Source of the DNA: Sulfolobales archaeon Acd1
Lineage (GTDB): Archaea; Thermoproteota; Thermoprotei_A; Sulfolobales; Sulfolobaceae
Length of the DNA: 64,000 nucleotides
NCBI GenBank assembly: GCA_000389735.1
Contig: APJY01000001.1
Coordinates: 62,001-126,000 of the forward strand
Direction: 5' to 3'
A model generated the notes under the pieces. The model ran no database searches. It saw only the letters and a program-made list of their open reading frames with translations, and was not told the DNA's origin. Shown here piece after piece: positions 35,881 to 44,494 of this stretch. The translations under genes were made by a program, and so were the position numbers. Each line of letters opens with the position of its first letter. The stretch's first letter is position 1.

Positions 35881-36828
35881 ATGACGGATAAAAAGCTCGT
35901 AGTCGGCGCGGTCCTACCGCCCTTAATCGTCATAGCTTACTCGTTGCTTTTCAAGGTCGATCCGATTACTACCCTCTTACACCTCTCGCCTTACTTTACA
36001 TTGTCGTTCTTCTTGGCTTACCTGGCATCCAACGCCGTTGCCTCAGTGAGGGACGCTCTCCTGGCTAAGGTTCCGTACTCCGTGGCTTTCAAGGCGAGGC
36101 TCCTCGGAAACGCCGTCGGGTTGGTGATCCCTGGAGCTTTAGGCGGCGATTTGACGAGAGCGGTAGTTTACAGCAAATCCGTAAAACTGAAGCTGGATGA
36201 AGCGTTCGCTATCAGTACTGTTTCGGCCTTTTACGACGTAGTGATCGGCTCCCTTATGTACCTGCTCCTATTAATCGTGCAACCCAAACCTCTCGACGTT
36301 ATCTTCACGTTAGTAGCCCTCGCCAACATCCTGTTCTGGCTTACGGTAATCGGCTATTTCGCCGGAACCGCGGGGGGCAAGAAGAACAGATTAGAGAGAC
36401 TAATATTCGAAAAACTTCAGAATTATCCTGAAATAGAACGCGCCTACTTTAGAGCTAAGGAGATAATAAAAACTAAAAACTCTCCATTAAGAGCTATACT
36501 TTTTTCCTTACTGACTGTAGCGGAGTTCGCAATTCAAGCGACGCCGTTAGTTTACCTTTTCGAGTACGACTATTTGGTCGCCTTGTTGGTCAACCAGCTG
36601 TACTTCGTCTCGCTTTTAGTCCTGATCCCCGCGGGTTCTGTGAGTAGCGAGTTCGCGCTCTCAACGGTGCTTCCCCCTAACTTAGCCATCAGCCTGAGGA
36701 CGCTTGAATTGGCCGCATTCGCCCTCGGCTTCGTGTTTATTAAAGAAATCAACTTGAAGCACCTTCAGGAGGAGCTCAGGAGATATGGAGAAGTATTTAA
36801 ACGAGCTCAGCCCAGAACAGGCGGATGA
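35881..36828 (+). CDS. LPG_synthase_TM/UPF0104 family membrane protein (flippase-like)
   Basis: 315 residues, about seven or eight membrane segments. The family signature around residues 70-95 is clear (FKARLLGNAVGLVIPGALGGDLTRAVVYSK), with later LLVLIPAGSVSSEFALSTVL in place of the usual P-G-G-x-G motif. Bacterial relatives are lysylphosphatidylglycerol synthase/flippase domains; archaeal members likely move or modify lipids or lipid-linked sugars. Starts 3 bp after the E1-like stop and overlaps the next gene by 44 bp. Confidence 0.8.
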   Translation: MTDKKLVVGAVLPPLIVIAYSLLFKVDPITTLLHLSPYFTLSFFLAYLASNAVASVRDALLAKVPYSVAFKARLLGNAVGLVIPGALGGDLTRAVVYSKSVKLKLDEAFAISTVSAFYDVVIGSLMYLLLLIVQPKPLDVIFTLVALANILFWLTVIGYFAGTAGGKKNRLERLIFEKLQNYPEIERAYFRAKEIIKTKNSPLRAILFSLLTVAEFAIQATPLVYLFEYDYLVALLVNQLYFVSLLVLIPAGSVSSEFALSTVLPPNLAISLRTLELAAFALGFVFIKEINLKHLQEELRRYGEVFKRAQPRTGG

Positions 36829-37801
36829 GTTATTCCGACAGGCCATTAATTCCGTTAGTTGTGTAAGGGCCGTATACGACGTGGACGCCCTCCTTTTCTC
36901 CTTCGTCCTGGCGATAGAGGCTAAAAGGCAAACTGTCATTTCATTCGGTGAGGGGGAGGGCTGCGAGCTCATACTTACCGAGAATAGGGAAGGGAGAAAG
37001 CTGACGCTCAACAAGCAGGACTACTTCTTGGGGAAATCGGCGTTTTCATCGCTCGTTCGCCCTGACGAGAGGACTCACTTAGCCGCACTGTTGGGGGTTC
37101 ACGCGGCCTCCTTATTCGATAGGAGGCAGTTCACCCACCTGGAGGAGGCCAGGTTAAACGGTGTAGCCTCTACGTGGGGGGCGATCGTCGAAGAAGGTCC
37201 TAAACTACCGAACTATAAGAACCTACCGCTCTTCACTTCCTTGACCTTCTCCTTCGACCCCTACTTCCCTGGAATCTCTGGGAACAGATCTGGAGCCGAG
37301 GCCGTCCTGAAGGAGCTGAAGATCGACCTGACCGCCGCTTTGGAAAATCTGACGGAAGGCCAGAAGAACTCCCTTTTCTACAGGCTCGTCCTGACCGCAC
37401 AGAAGCACAACCCCAATTTCTCCAACCTGGACCTTTTCGGCAAGAGGGTTTTCGTCAAAGACGTGGACCTCCTAGAACTGGCCTTCGCGTCAATGTACGT
37501 TCTCGACGTCTCAGGGTCCGGTTACCTCTACCAGCTCGTCGAGGACGGCTCGTTCGCCGAAGTCATAACCTCCGTGTTTAGGGAGGAAATGGCCAAGGGG
37601 TTCAAGATCGAAGAGATCACGGAGAGGAGCGACGCGATAGTGGTGAAGACCAACCTGAGGTCGCCCCTGCTGGTGAGACAGATATTGGCGCAGGCAGGAA
37701 AGGTTAAAATGGATAAGACCGTAGCGGTCAGCCTGGAAGGGGTCACTTACACCAGTAGAGCTTTCGTTAACTCGCCCTCGGAAGGGCTGATTAAAATATG
37801 A
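36785..37801 (+). CDS. RecJ-like DHH-fold protein, probable archaeal Cdc45 (RecJdbh)
   Basis: 338 residues. The N-terminal YDVDALLFSFVLAIEA looks like the first DHH motif (D-x-D) of RecJ-type phosphoesterases, but the D-H-H triad is absent, so catalysis is unlikely. The middle has LAALLGVHAASLFDRRQF and FDPYFPGISGNRSGAEAVLKELKI. From memory, the S. solfataricus Cdc45 homologue (RecJdbh, SSO0295) sits between the transketolase/E1 genes and the Pcc1/L10e genes, exactly the context here. Cdc45 joins GINS and MCM in the replicative helicase complex. Synteny carries much of this call. Confidence 0.6.
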   Translation: MEKYLNELSPEQADELFRQAINSVSCVRAVYDVDALLFSFVLAIEAKRQTVISFGEGEGCELILTENREGRKLTLNKQDYFLGKSAFSSLVRPDERTHLAALLGVHAASLFDRRQFTHLEEARLNGVASTWGAIVEEGPKLPNYKNLPLFTSLTFSFDPYFPGISGNRSGAEAVLKELKIDLTAALENLTEGQKNSLFYRLVLTAQKHNPNFSNLDLFGKRVFVKDVDLLELAFASMYVLDVSGSGYLYQLVEDGSFAEVITSVFREEMAKGFKIEEITERSDAIVVKTNLRSPLLVRQILAQAGKVKMDKTVAVSLEGVTYTSRAFVNSPSEGLIKI

Positions 37802-38061
37802 ACGAAGAACCCCTGAAGGTCAGGGTTGAGGTGGAAATAAGGACACCCCACGCTGCGGAACTGGAGAAGGCAATAAGCGTAGATAACGTGGACGTGCCTC
37901 AGGGTATAACAATTAGTCTCTACCACAACGAGGAGAACCTATACATTATCGGCGAATGCGAGTGCGTTGATCCAAAGCGGCTACTCACGCTGAGGAACAC
38001 TTTGGACGACATCCTGGTTGACATAAACGCCGCCATCAAGGTGTTAGAAACCGTTAAATAA
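37798..38061 (+). CDS. pcc1: KEOPS complex Pcc1-like subunit
   Basis: 87 residues, the Pcc1/CTAG family size. Pattern: VRVEVEIRTPHAAELEKAISVDNVDVPQGITISLYHNEENLYIIGECECVDPKRLLTLRNTLDDILVDINAAIKVLETV. Small dimerisation subunit of the KEOPS complex, which makes the t6A modification of ANN-decoding tRNAs with Kae1, Bud32 and Cgi121. ATG overlaps the preceding stop by 4 bp (ATGA). Confidence 0.85.
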   Translation: MNEEPLKVRVEVEIRTPHAAELEKAISVDNVDVPQGITISLYHNEENLYIIGECECVDPKRLLTLRNTLDDILVDINAAIKVLETVK

Positions 38062-38091
38062 GGCAGGAACCTTTTACCTTACGGAATAGCG

Positions 38092-38622
38092 ATGCCCCTA
38101 AGGCCAGGTAGGTGCTACAGGCACTTCTCGGGTCCACCTTACACGAGGAAGGAATACATTCCTGGAGTCCCTGGGCCCAAGATAACTAAGTTCACAGTCG
38201 GCAATCCTAAGGGTGCCTACGAATACGAGCTGAGACTAGTGGCGATAGAGACAGGTCAGATCAGACATAATGCCTTAGAGGCGGCGCGTGTAAACGCCCT
38301 GAAGTACCTCAGCAAGAAGACGGGAGGGGAGAACGAGTTCTGGCTCTGGGTGCTCAAGTACCCGCACCACGTGCTCAGGGAGAACAAAATGATGGCCTTC
38401 GCCGGTGCGGACAGGCTTCAGGACGGGATGAGGCTCTCCTTCGGTAAGCCGATCGGCACCGCGGCCAGGGTCAGTAGGCAGGGAGATATCGTTATGATCC
38501 TGAGGGTTCCCGCGAAGCACTTAGAGGTGGGCAAGCAGGCCCTCGAGATAGCAAAGTCTAAGCTTCCCCTTAAAATGAGAATTGATGTCGTCCCGTTAGC
38601 CAAGGAGGCACCGGCTCAGTGA
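38092..38622 (+). CDS. rpl10e: Large ribosomal subunit protein L10e (uL16)
   Basis: 176 residues. Universal ribosomal protein: [96 protein letters not shown]. It sits in the plus-strand information-processing run. Stop overlaps the dph2 GTG by 4 bp. Confidence 0.97.
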   Translation: MPLRPGRCYRHFSGPPYTRKEYIPGVPGPKITKFTVGNPKGAYEYELRLVAIETGQIRHNALEAARVNALKYLSKKTGGENEFWLWVLKYPHHVLRENKMMAFAGADRLQDGMRLSFGKPIGTAARVSRQGDIVMILRVPAKHLEVGKQALEIAKSKLPLKMRIDVVPLAKEAPAQ

Positions 38623-39617
38623 GTTATGACTTCGACGAAGGGAGGCTTTTTCGTGAAATAGAGATTAAGAAGCCGAGGAGGGTTTTACTACAGTTCCCAG
38701 AAGGACTCAGGCGATACTCCGTTGAGATAGTAGATAAGTTAAGGGACAGGTTTAGGGACGTGGAGTTCGTAATAAGCGCCGAGCCGTCCTGGGGAGCCTG
38801 CGACGTCGCGGACGACGAGGCACAGCTGGTTGGGGCCGACCTTATAGTGCACTTCGGCCACACGCCCTACCCTTGGTACTCTCCTAAGACGCCCACGGTA
38901 TACGTCCCTGTTCCGAGCAAGCTAGAGCTTAGCCAAGAAGTGATGACCGACCTAGCGGAGAGGCTTAGGACCGTGGGCGCCAGGAGGGTTAACGTTAGCG
39001 CAGTCCTTCAACACGTTCACTTAATCCCGAAGCTGAGGAAGTTCCTGGAAGCGCAGGGTTTCCAGACGTCCTCAGGCATGGCTAGACCCCCTTATATGCT
39101 CGAGGGGCAGGTGCTCGGCTGCGATTATTACGCTGTTAGGGAGGACTCGGACGCTTTCGTCAACGTCTCGGGTGGGAGGTTCCACAGCCTGGGGGTGGCC
39201 TTAGCGACCCAAAGGCCTACCTTCAAGCTCGACCCCTACGAGAATAGGGTTGAGGACGTAAGCAAGGAGGCCTTCAGGGTTCTGAAAGTGAGGCTAGCCA
39301 AAGTATTCGAGGCCAAGGATAGGGAAGTTTGGGGGATCATCAGGGGATTGAAGTTAGGGCAGAACAGGCCGACGCTGGTGAACTTCCTAAAGAGGGGTTT
39401 AGAAGGTATAGGCAAGAAAGTGTACGTCTTCACCAACAGGATCGTTACGGTTGACGCGTTAAGGAACCTCCCTAATGAGGTGGAGGTCTTCGTCGTTGCC
39501 TCATGCCCTAGGGTTCCTATAGACGACGTCTATAGCTTCGAGAAGCCCGTCCTAACCCCAGGTGAGGCTAAAATGATTATATCGGGAGAACTCGACAAAT
39601 ACATATTCCCATGGTGA
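38619..39617 (+). CDS. dph2: Diphthamide biosynthesis enzyme Dph2
   Basis: 332 residues, GTG start (GTGA overlap with L10e). Non-classical radical-SAM enzyme that transfers the 3-amino-3-carboxypropyl group of SAM to a histidine of elongation factor 2, the first step of diphthamide formation. Three cluster cysteines appear at C61 ([28 protein letters not shown]), in GCDYYA (about 170), and in [12 protein letters not shown] near 297. Archaea use a homodimer. Confidence 0.92.
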   Translation: MSYDFDEGRLFREIEIKKPRRVLLQFPEGLRRYSVEIVDKLRDRFRDVEFVISAEPSWGACDVADDEAQLVGADLIVHFGHTPYPWYSPKTPTVYVPVPSKLELSQEVMTDLAERLRTVGARRVNVSAVLQHVHLIPKLRKFLEAQGFQTSSGMARPPYMLEGQVLGCDYYAVREDSDAFVNVSGGRFHSLGVALATQRPTFKLDPYENRVEDVSKEAFRVLKVRLAKVFEAKDREVWGIIRGLKLGQNRPTLVNFLKRGLEGIGKKVYVFTNRIVTVDALRNLPNEVEVFVVASCPRVPIDDVYSFEKPVLTPGEAKMIISGELDKYIFPW

Positions 39618-39621
39618 GAGC

Positions 39622-40185
39622 TTGAGGGGCCAGTCCGAGTTCGTCTTCCCAGGGGATGAGATAGGGATAATCGAGGAACTCCTGAGCGGCGAAGGGACGT
39701 ACGAAGAGGACGGTGTTGTCAGGGCTGCCGTGGTTGGGACTACTTTTGTGGACATGATCTACAGAAAGGGGAACGTCATAACTAACAGGAGACCGGGTTT
39801 CACCGCGTTGAAAAAGGCTAAATTCGTTTATTTCCAGGTGGAGCAAGTTAAGGAGGACTCCGCTGTAGGAACCATTATAGGCATTGAAGACAGACCCGTC
39901 AGCTCGCACTTGTCCGCCTACATTCATATCTCGCAAATAGTGAACAGGAGAGTAGAGAGAATCACGGATTACCTTAAGCCAGGCGACGTAGTTAAGGCGA
40001 AGCCCCTGGGCTTCACCCTCCCGGTTCCCCTCACGATTAAGCAACCCGACTTGGGAGTGGTTTTAGCCAAGTGCTCCATCTGCGGAGGTGACATGGTTCA
40101 AATCGACGAAGAGCATTTAAGGTGCACGGTTTGTAAGAACGTCGAGACGAGAAAGCTACCCGAGGCGAGAAGGCGTGGAAGTTGA
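39622..40185 (+). CDS. csl4: Exosome subunit Csl4
   Basis: 187 residues, TTG start. N-terminal domain (FVFPGDEIGIIEELLSGEGTYEEDGVVRAAVVG), S1 domain (AVGTIIGIEDRPVSSHLSAYIHISQIVNRRVERITDYLKPGDVVKAKPLG) and a C-terminal zinc ribbon (CSICGGDMVQIDEEHLRCTVC). RNA-binding cap of the archaeal exosome that works with Rrp4, Rrp41 and Rrp42 in 3'-5' RNA decay and tailing. Overlaps rpoL by 11 bp. Confidence 0.93.
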   Translation: MRGQSEFVFPGDEIGIIEELLSGEGTYEEDGVVRAAVVGTTFVDMIYRKGNVITNRRPGFTALKKAKFVYFQVEQVKEDSAVGTIIGIEDRPVSSHLSAYIHISQIVNRRVERITDYLKPGDVVKAKPLGFTLPVPLTIKQPDLGVVLAKCSICGGDMVQIDEEHLRCTVCKNVETRKLPEARRRGS

Positions 40186-40447
40186 AGTGACGAGGGCCGG
40201 GGAGAACTACGCCGAGATTAAGGTCAAAGGAGAGGAACACACCCTAGGCAACCTAATAGCGAACTACCTCATGAGGCTACCTGGCGTGAAGTTCGCTTCC
40301 TATTCCATGCCTCACCCTCTGATTAACGAAATTCTAATCAGGGTCATGACGGACGGCTCCATCTCGCCCTACGAGGCCTTCAGGAAGGCCGCGGAGGAGG
40401 CCTTAAAGGACCTGGACCGCTTCGAAGAAGAGTTGGAGAAGGTTTGA
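40175..40447 (+). CDS. rpoL: DNA-directed RNA polymerase subunit L (Rpo11)
   Basis: 90 residues, GTG start. EIKVKGEEHTLGNLIANYLMRLPGVKFASYSMPHPLINEILIRVMTDGSISPYEAFRKAAEEA is the Rpo11/RpoL pattern; it dimerises with Rpo3 to form the assembly platform of RNA polymerase. Overlaps csl4 upstream and the small gene downstream (4 bp). Confidence 0.95.
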   Translation: MEVEVTRAGENYAEIKVKGEEHTLGNLIANYLMRLPGVKFASYSMPHPLINEILIRVMTDGSISPYEAFRKAAEEALKDLDRFEEELEKV

Positions 40448-40692
40448 AGAGGGAGTCAAGGAGGGCAGTCCTTTACGTCGGGTTCATAGCGGTAATCTGC
40501 GTGTTCAGAGGCGAGGTTTTAGAACACGTCTTTTTCGGGAGGACGAAGGAGGAGGTCTTTCAGGCGTTTGAGAGTTCCTCCGTGAAGGGGGAGTCCCCTT
40601 CTTTTAGCGAAGATCCTGAATTAATCGAGCAGTGCAAGGTCGTAGCCATGGGGGTGGAAGATAAAGCTAAAAGGATTAAGAGGGCTAGGTAG
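40444..40692 (+). CDS. Small hypothetical protein between rpoL and tfs
   Basis: 82 residues, TTG start overlapping the rpoL stop (TTGA). Basic ends with a short hydrophobic strand (AVLYVGFIAVICVF) and a polar middle. No family recognised. Its tight placement between rpoL and tfs supports that it is translated and conserved with them. Confidence 0.55.
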   Translation: MKRESRRAVLYVGFIAVICVFRGEVLEHVFFGRTKEEVFQAFESSSVKGESPSFSEDPELIEQCKVVAMGVEDKAKRIKRAR

Positions 40693-40696
40693 GGCA

Positions 40697-41035
40697 TTGA
40701 GTTCCATGAAGTTCTGCCCTAGATGCCAGTCCCTTATGGTCCCCCGAAAGGTCGGAGGCAAAACGGTTTACAAGTGCCCAAATTGCGGTTACGAGGAAGA
40801 GGTCACGAGCTCGTCGAAGCTGACTCAAGCCATAAGGCACAGTGAGAAGGAGAAGACCCTCCTCATAGACCAGGAGGTACCCACGGGGGCGCAGAAGATT
40901 AAGGGCGTGCTCTGCCCGAACTGCGGTAACGATGAGGCGTACTTCTGGATATTACAAACGAGGAGAGCTGACGAGCCTCCGACGAGGTTCTATAAGTGCA
41001 CTAAGTGCGGTAAGGTCTGGAGAGAGTACGAGTGA
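40697..41035 (+). CDS. tfs: Transcription factor S (TFS), TFIIS-like cleavage factor
   Basis: 112 residues. Two zinc ribbons: N-terminal FCPRCQSLMVPRK...YKCPNCGYE and C-terminal LCPNCGNDEAYFWILQTRRADEPPTRFYKCTKCGKVWREYE. The acidic DE pair at the ribbon tip (RRADEP) that reaches the polymerase active site is present, so it should stimulate transcript cleavage in backtracked complexes rather than act as an inhibitory TFS4-like paralogue. Confidence 0.95.
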   Translation: MSSMKFCPRCQSLMVPRKVGGKTVYKCPNCGYEEEVTSSSKLTQAIRHSEKEKTLLIDQEVPTGAQKIKGVLCPNCGNDEAYFWILQTRRADEPPTRFYKCTKCGKVWREYE

Positions 41036-41042
41036 GCTGTAG

Positions 41043-41131
41043 CGGACCCGGGGGGATTCGAACCCCCGACCACCGGCTTTCCACCGGCCCGTTAGAAGGC
41101 CGGCGCTCTGTCCTGGCTGAGCTACGGGTCC
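41043..41131 (-). tRNA. tRNA-Arg (anticodon TCT) with 14-nt intron
   Basis: Minus strand GGACCCG...CGGGTCC acceptor pair with discriminator G, D arm GCTC...GAGC, anticodon stem CCGGC/GCCGG, anticodon loop CTTCTA|A, T arm GGGGG-TTCGAAT-CCCCC. A surplus of 14 nt (ACGGGCCGGTGGAA) after position 37 is a canonical-site intron; it can pair CCGGCC/GGCCGG as the bulge-helix-bulge element cut by the splicing endonuclease. Mature length 75 nt; CCA is not encoded. TATA-like TTATAAG is at about 41153-41159 (minus strand), 24-28 bp upstream. Confidence 0.92.
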
Positions 41132-41172
41132 ATGTGAGAGATTTCCCGATCTCTTATAACATTAATTCCTCA

Positions 41173-41889
41173 TTATGCCGGGAGCCCCACTACGAGGCTA
41201 ATCACATACGCTATTAGGAAGAACGGAATTACCGGAACGCCCCAGGTTACCCAAATCTCCGTGGACTCATTAACAACCCCCCTCTCGAGGAGTTCCGCGT
41301 ATTTTTTCCTCCAATAAGCGTCGTCCTCATCTGTCCTGAAAGTAGTCCTCAGCCTCATCCTCCCAGACTCGTCTATTTCCGTCAGAGGAAAGTAGAACCT
41401 AGAGTTCAGGAACTGGCTCACCGTCATCCTCTTCCCAGAAAAAGCCAAAAGAAACCTGTTCGCTCCGGTGACGTCCTTCGTGTACTTCCAGTTCCTAATC
41501 GTGTTGTACAGGCCGACCAGCGTTATTATCAGGGAAGTGTACAACACGACCGTTATCGCCTCCCCTCCCAGCAGGGATAACCTGGGAAAGAAGATTGGCA
41601 TGACGACAGGGTTGCCTAAGCCTAAGAGGAGTATCAGAACCACGTCCGCACCTCCCATGAGGCCCACATACGTCATAACCGTTAGGAGCGCGACCGATAC
41701 CACTACGCTGTAGACGAAGAGTAGGAGGTTGACGTAGTGTAGCTCAAGGTATGTGAACACAGCCAACGGCGCGAAGGGGATCCACAGCTTTTCGGGAACT
41801 TCCCTGGACTTAATGTCGAATATCGACGTTATGATCAACATTAACAGAGTGTAAGACACCTGAATTGGGTAAAGAGAAGCTAAATTCAC
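41173..41889 (-). CDS. pibD: Prepilin/preflagellin-type signal peptidase PibD (A24 family)
   Basis: 238 residues, GTG start. Polytopic aspartic protease that removes class III signal peptides from archaellins, pilins and sugar-binding proteins. Catalytic D25 (TSIFDIKSREVPEKLWIPF) and D81 in the G-x-hydrophobic-D type motif (VGLMGGADVVLILLLGL). The large cytoplasmic loop and the final membrane helix (WVTWGVPVIPFFLIAYVISLVVG) match Sulfolobus PibD in layout. Confidence 0.9.
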   Translation of the reverse strand: MNLASLYPIQVSYTLLMLIITSIFDIKSREVPEKLWIPFAPLAVFTYLELHYVNLLLFVYSVVVSVALLTVMTYVGLMGGADVVLILLLGLGNPVVMPIFFPRLSLLGGEAITVVLYTSLIITLVGLYNTIRNWKYTKDVTGANRFLLAFSGKRMTVSQFLNSRFYFPLTEIDESGRMRLRTTFRTDEDDAYWRKKYAELLERGVVNESTEIWVTWGVPVIPFFLIAYVISLVVGLPA

Positions 41890-42017
41890 GGCAGGAAGCC
41901 TCCCTCATCCCGCCCGCTGTGGGGCCGTTGGAAGGCCAGATACCCCCTTGGGTTAAAAGTTCTCAATCGGGAAATATTAAGCGTTGAAGCTCCCAGCCTA
42001 ACGGGATGGGACGGCTA

Positions 42018-42036
42018 TGTTTAAAATGCTTATACG
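42018..42036 (+). promoter_or_regulatory. TATA box for the acyl-CoA dehydrogenase gene
   Basis: TGTTTAAAATGCTTATACG; the TTTAAAA part (42020-42026) is centred about 28 bp before ATG 42052, as expected for a leaderless mRNA. Confidence 0.55.
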
Positions 42037-42051
42037 TCATTAAATCGTGCC

Positions 42052-43191
42052 ATGAGCTTCGCCCTGACTAAGGAGCTGGAGGAGTACCAAGCTAAGATCA
42101 GGGAGTACGCTCAGAAGACCGTTAGGGAATACGCCAAGTACATGGACGAGGCCAACGACGGCGGCGACAAGATAGTGAAGGACCTCGCCAACATGGGCCT
42201 TCTGGGGATGAAGCAGCCCAGGAAATTCGGGGGTTTGGAGCTAGGAGAAAGGGCCTTCGCCATAGCCACCGAGGAGCTGGGCGCTGAAAGCGGAGGGGCG
42301 TCCCACAGCCTCCACACTCAACAGAACGCCCTGCAGTTGCTCTACAGCGTGGGAGGGGACTCTGCGGCCGAGTGGATCGAGAGGGGCGTTAAGGGTCAAG
42401 AAATTTACGCCGTGGCGTTGACTGAACCCCAAGCGGGCTCCGATTTGGGAGCTTTACAGACCACCGCGAAGCCCGAAGGTAACGAGCTCGTCATCAACGG
42501 AGAGAAGATATTCACGAGCGGGGCGACCTACGCCACCAAGATGGTAGTCCTCGCGAGGACTAGCGGTAACCCAGGCGACAGGCAGGGGATATCGTTGCTT
42601 TTGGTGGACGCTAAGACTCCGGGGATAAAGGTTCAGAAGCTCGACCTGATGGGTATCAGGGGGGCCGGGATAGGCTACGTGAAGTTCGAGAACGTCAGGG
42701 TCCCCAAGGACAGCATAATCGGTAAGGAGGGAGACGCGTACAGGGGAGCCTTAAAGGGCCTCATGATCTCAAGGAACGGGTACGCCGGAATCGCCTTAGG
42801 GGTAGCCAGGGGAGCCCTCGAGGAGGCGATAGTGAGAGCCCAAACGAGGAAGCAGTTCGGCAAGCCCATAATCGAGCAGGAATGGATAGGGTTTAACCTG
42901 GCCGACGCCTACATAAAGGTCGAGGCGGCGAGGCTCCTGATACACAGGGCGGCTGACCTTCTGGACAGGGGCGTTGAGGCTACTGTGGAGGCGTCGATGG
43001 CGAAGTACTTCGCGGCCGTCACTGCTGTGGAAGTGACTAGGACTGCCTTGCACGTCTTCGGAGGACACGGGCTCAACAGGGGATCCAAGGTGGAGAGGCT
43101 CTACAGGGACGCCAAGATAATGGAGATCGCTGAGGGTACCAACGAGATGCAGCTCCTCGCCGTCACAAGGCTCTTCCAACCGAAGAAATGA
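42052..43191 (+). CDS. Acyl-CoA dehydrogenase
   Basis: 379 residues, the normal length. FAD enzyme of beta-oxidation or a related acyl-CoA oxidation. Signatures: AVALTEPQAGSDLGALQTTAK, INGEKIFTSGATYATKMVVLART, SRNGYAGIALGVARGALEEAIVRAQTRKQFGKPIIEQEWI and YRDAKIMEIAEGTNEMQLL with the catalytic Glu. Chain-length preference cannot be read. Converges with the permease gene with a 29-bp overlap. Confidence 0.95.
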   Translation: MSFALTKELEEYQAKIREYAQKTVREYAKYMDEANDGGDKIVKDLANMGLLGMKQPRKFGGLELGERAFAIATEELGAESGGASHSLHTQQNALQLLYSVGGDSAAEWIERGVKGQEIYAVALTEPQAGSDLGALQTTAKPEGNELVINGEKIFTSGATYATKMVVLARTSGNPGDRQGISLLLVDAKTPGIKVQKLDLMGIRGAGIGYVKFENVRVPKDSIIGKEGDAYRGALKGLMISRNGYAGIALGVARGALEEAIVRAQTRKQFGKPIIEQEWIGFNLADAYIKVEAARLLIHRAADLLDRGVEATVEASMAKYFAAVTAVEVTRTALHVFGGHGLNRGSKVERLYRDAKIMEIAEGTNEMQLLAVTRLFQPKK

Positions 43192-44398
43192 AGGCGTAGT
43201 AAGTGACGAAGTTGACTATGAGGACAGGCGTTGCGTACTTCATGAACTCGAAGTATTCCAGCTTTTTCCCACCCCTTATTTCGGACGCCCTAGAGACTAT
43301 CAGGTTGCTCGCTGCTCCTAACAGCGTGAAGTTCCCCGCTATAGTACTCCCGGCGGCCAACGCTACCAGCAGGTGCACGGAGTTGGGTTGATTGGAAACG
43401 TAAGGCAACAGAAGCGCGACGAGGGGAACGTTGCTTAAGACCTGACTCAGGACTATACTTACTACCATAACGCCGAACACCGTACTTAATCCCGGAAGGT
43501 ACTCAAGGATGAGCTGAACCACGCCACCTTCCTTTAAGCCCTCCACGAACATGAAAAGCCCCACGAAAAGGAGGAGGGTGGGATAGTCGACGCCAAGTAT
43601 GACGGCCTCCCTTTTCCTTGTAAGAGTAAGCAAGACGACCGCCCCTATTAGGAACACCAGAACCATGTCGTAGCCGGTCGCTGAAGCGTAAGCCCCTAAG
43701 GCTATCGTTAGCGCTAAAAGGGTCAAGGAGAGCTTTGCCAAGTACTCGTCCTTAAGGCCTGGATCGCTTAACGAGTCGAGATCCAATTCGCCCCGAACCT
43801 TGAGGAGCTCCCTGAACTCCCAGGACATGAGGTAAGGGGTCAAAACGAGATTGAGCGCGGTGGGCAAAGCCAAGTATACGAAGAACGTAAAGAACGGGTT
43901 CGGCACCCCGCTGAGCGCGATCAAAACGTTCTGGGGATTGCCTATCGGCGTCATCACGCTACCTATCGTGACCCCGAACGCTACGGCGTAAAGTGAGGGC
44001 CTCTCGTCGATCTTCATCAGCTTCGCCACGTTCAGGAGGATCGGCGTGAACGATGCCGCTATGGCGTCGTTGCTAGCCACCGAGCTGAGGAGGGCTGAGG
44101 CCAGGAAGCTCGCGAACATGATCCTCTTAGGATCCTTGTACTTCATTGATATCCTGTAGGCCACGTACTCGAAGAACCCGGAGACCTCGAGGGCGGAAGT
44201 GAAAATGAAGAGTGATAGCAGGAACAGTATTACGTTCAGGTCTACGCTGGCAAGGGCCTGGCTAGGGGTTATAACGCCTAAAGCAACCATTAAGGCCCCG
44301 CCTATGAGCATCGTGAGCCACGGCGGGACGTTCAACTTGCTTCTAAGCGCTAACAAAGCGATAACTAAGACGCCCACGGCGAGGGCGGCTGGGTTCAC
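43163..44398 (-). CDS. ArsB/NhaD-type ion permease (SLC13/IT superfamily)
   Basis: 411 residues from GTG 44398; a longer frame reaches ATG 44455, but the TATA-like CTTTATAACTTAG (minus strand, 44419-44431) sits 27 bp before the GTG and would lie inside the longer version. About eleven membrane helices. Motifs: FLASALLSSVASNDAIAASFTPILLNVAK, VGVTIGSVMTPIGNPQNVLIA-like (FGVTIGSVMTPIGNPQNVLI) and the second-half counterpart LVALAAGSTIAGNFTLLGAASNLIV. Substrate (arsenite, Na+/H+ or an organic anion) is undecided; no ars regulator is nearby. Confidence 0.82.
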   Translation of the reverse strand: MNPAALAVGVLVIALLALRSKLNVPPWLTMLIGGALMVALGVITPSQALASVDLNVILFLLSLFIFTSALEVSGFFEYVAYRISMKYKDPKRIMFASFLASALLSSVASNDAIAASFTPILLNVAKLMKIDERPSLYAVAFGVTIGSVMTPIGNPQNVLIALSGVPNPFFTFFVYLALPTALNLVLTPYLMSWEFRELLKVRGELDLDSLSDPGLKDEYLAKLSLTLLALTIALGAYASATGYDMVLVFLIGAVVLLTLTRKREAVILGVDYPTLLLFVGLFMFVEGLKEGGVVQLILEYLPGLSTVFGVMVVSIVLSQVLSNVPLVALLLPYVSNQPNSVHLLVALAAGSTIAGNFTLLGAASNLIVSRASEIRGGKKLEYFEFMKYATPVLIVNFVTYYAFISSVGRAL

Positions 44399-44494
44399 CT
44401 TTTGGCGGGTTCCAGGACCTAAGTTATAAAGTCGCCCACCAGTACCATAGGACACACCTCTAATAAGGAGTGCTCTAGTTCAGCTTCATTTATC

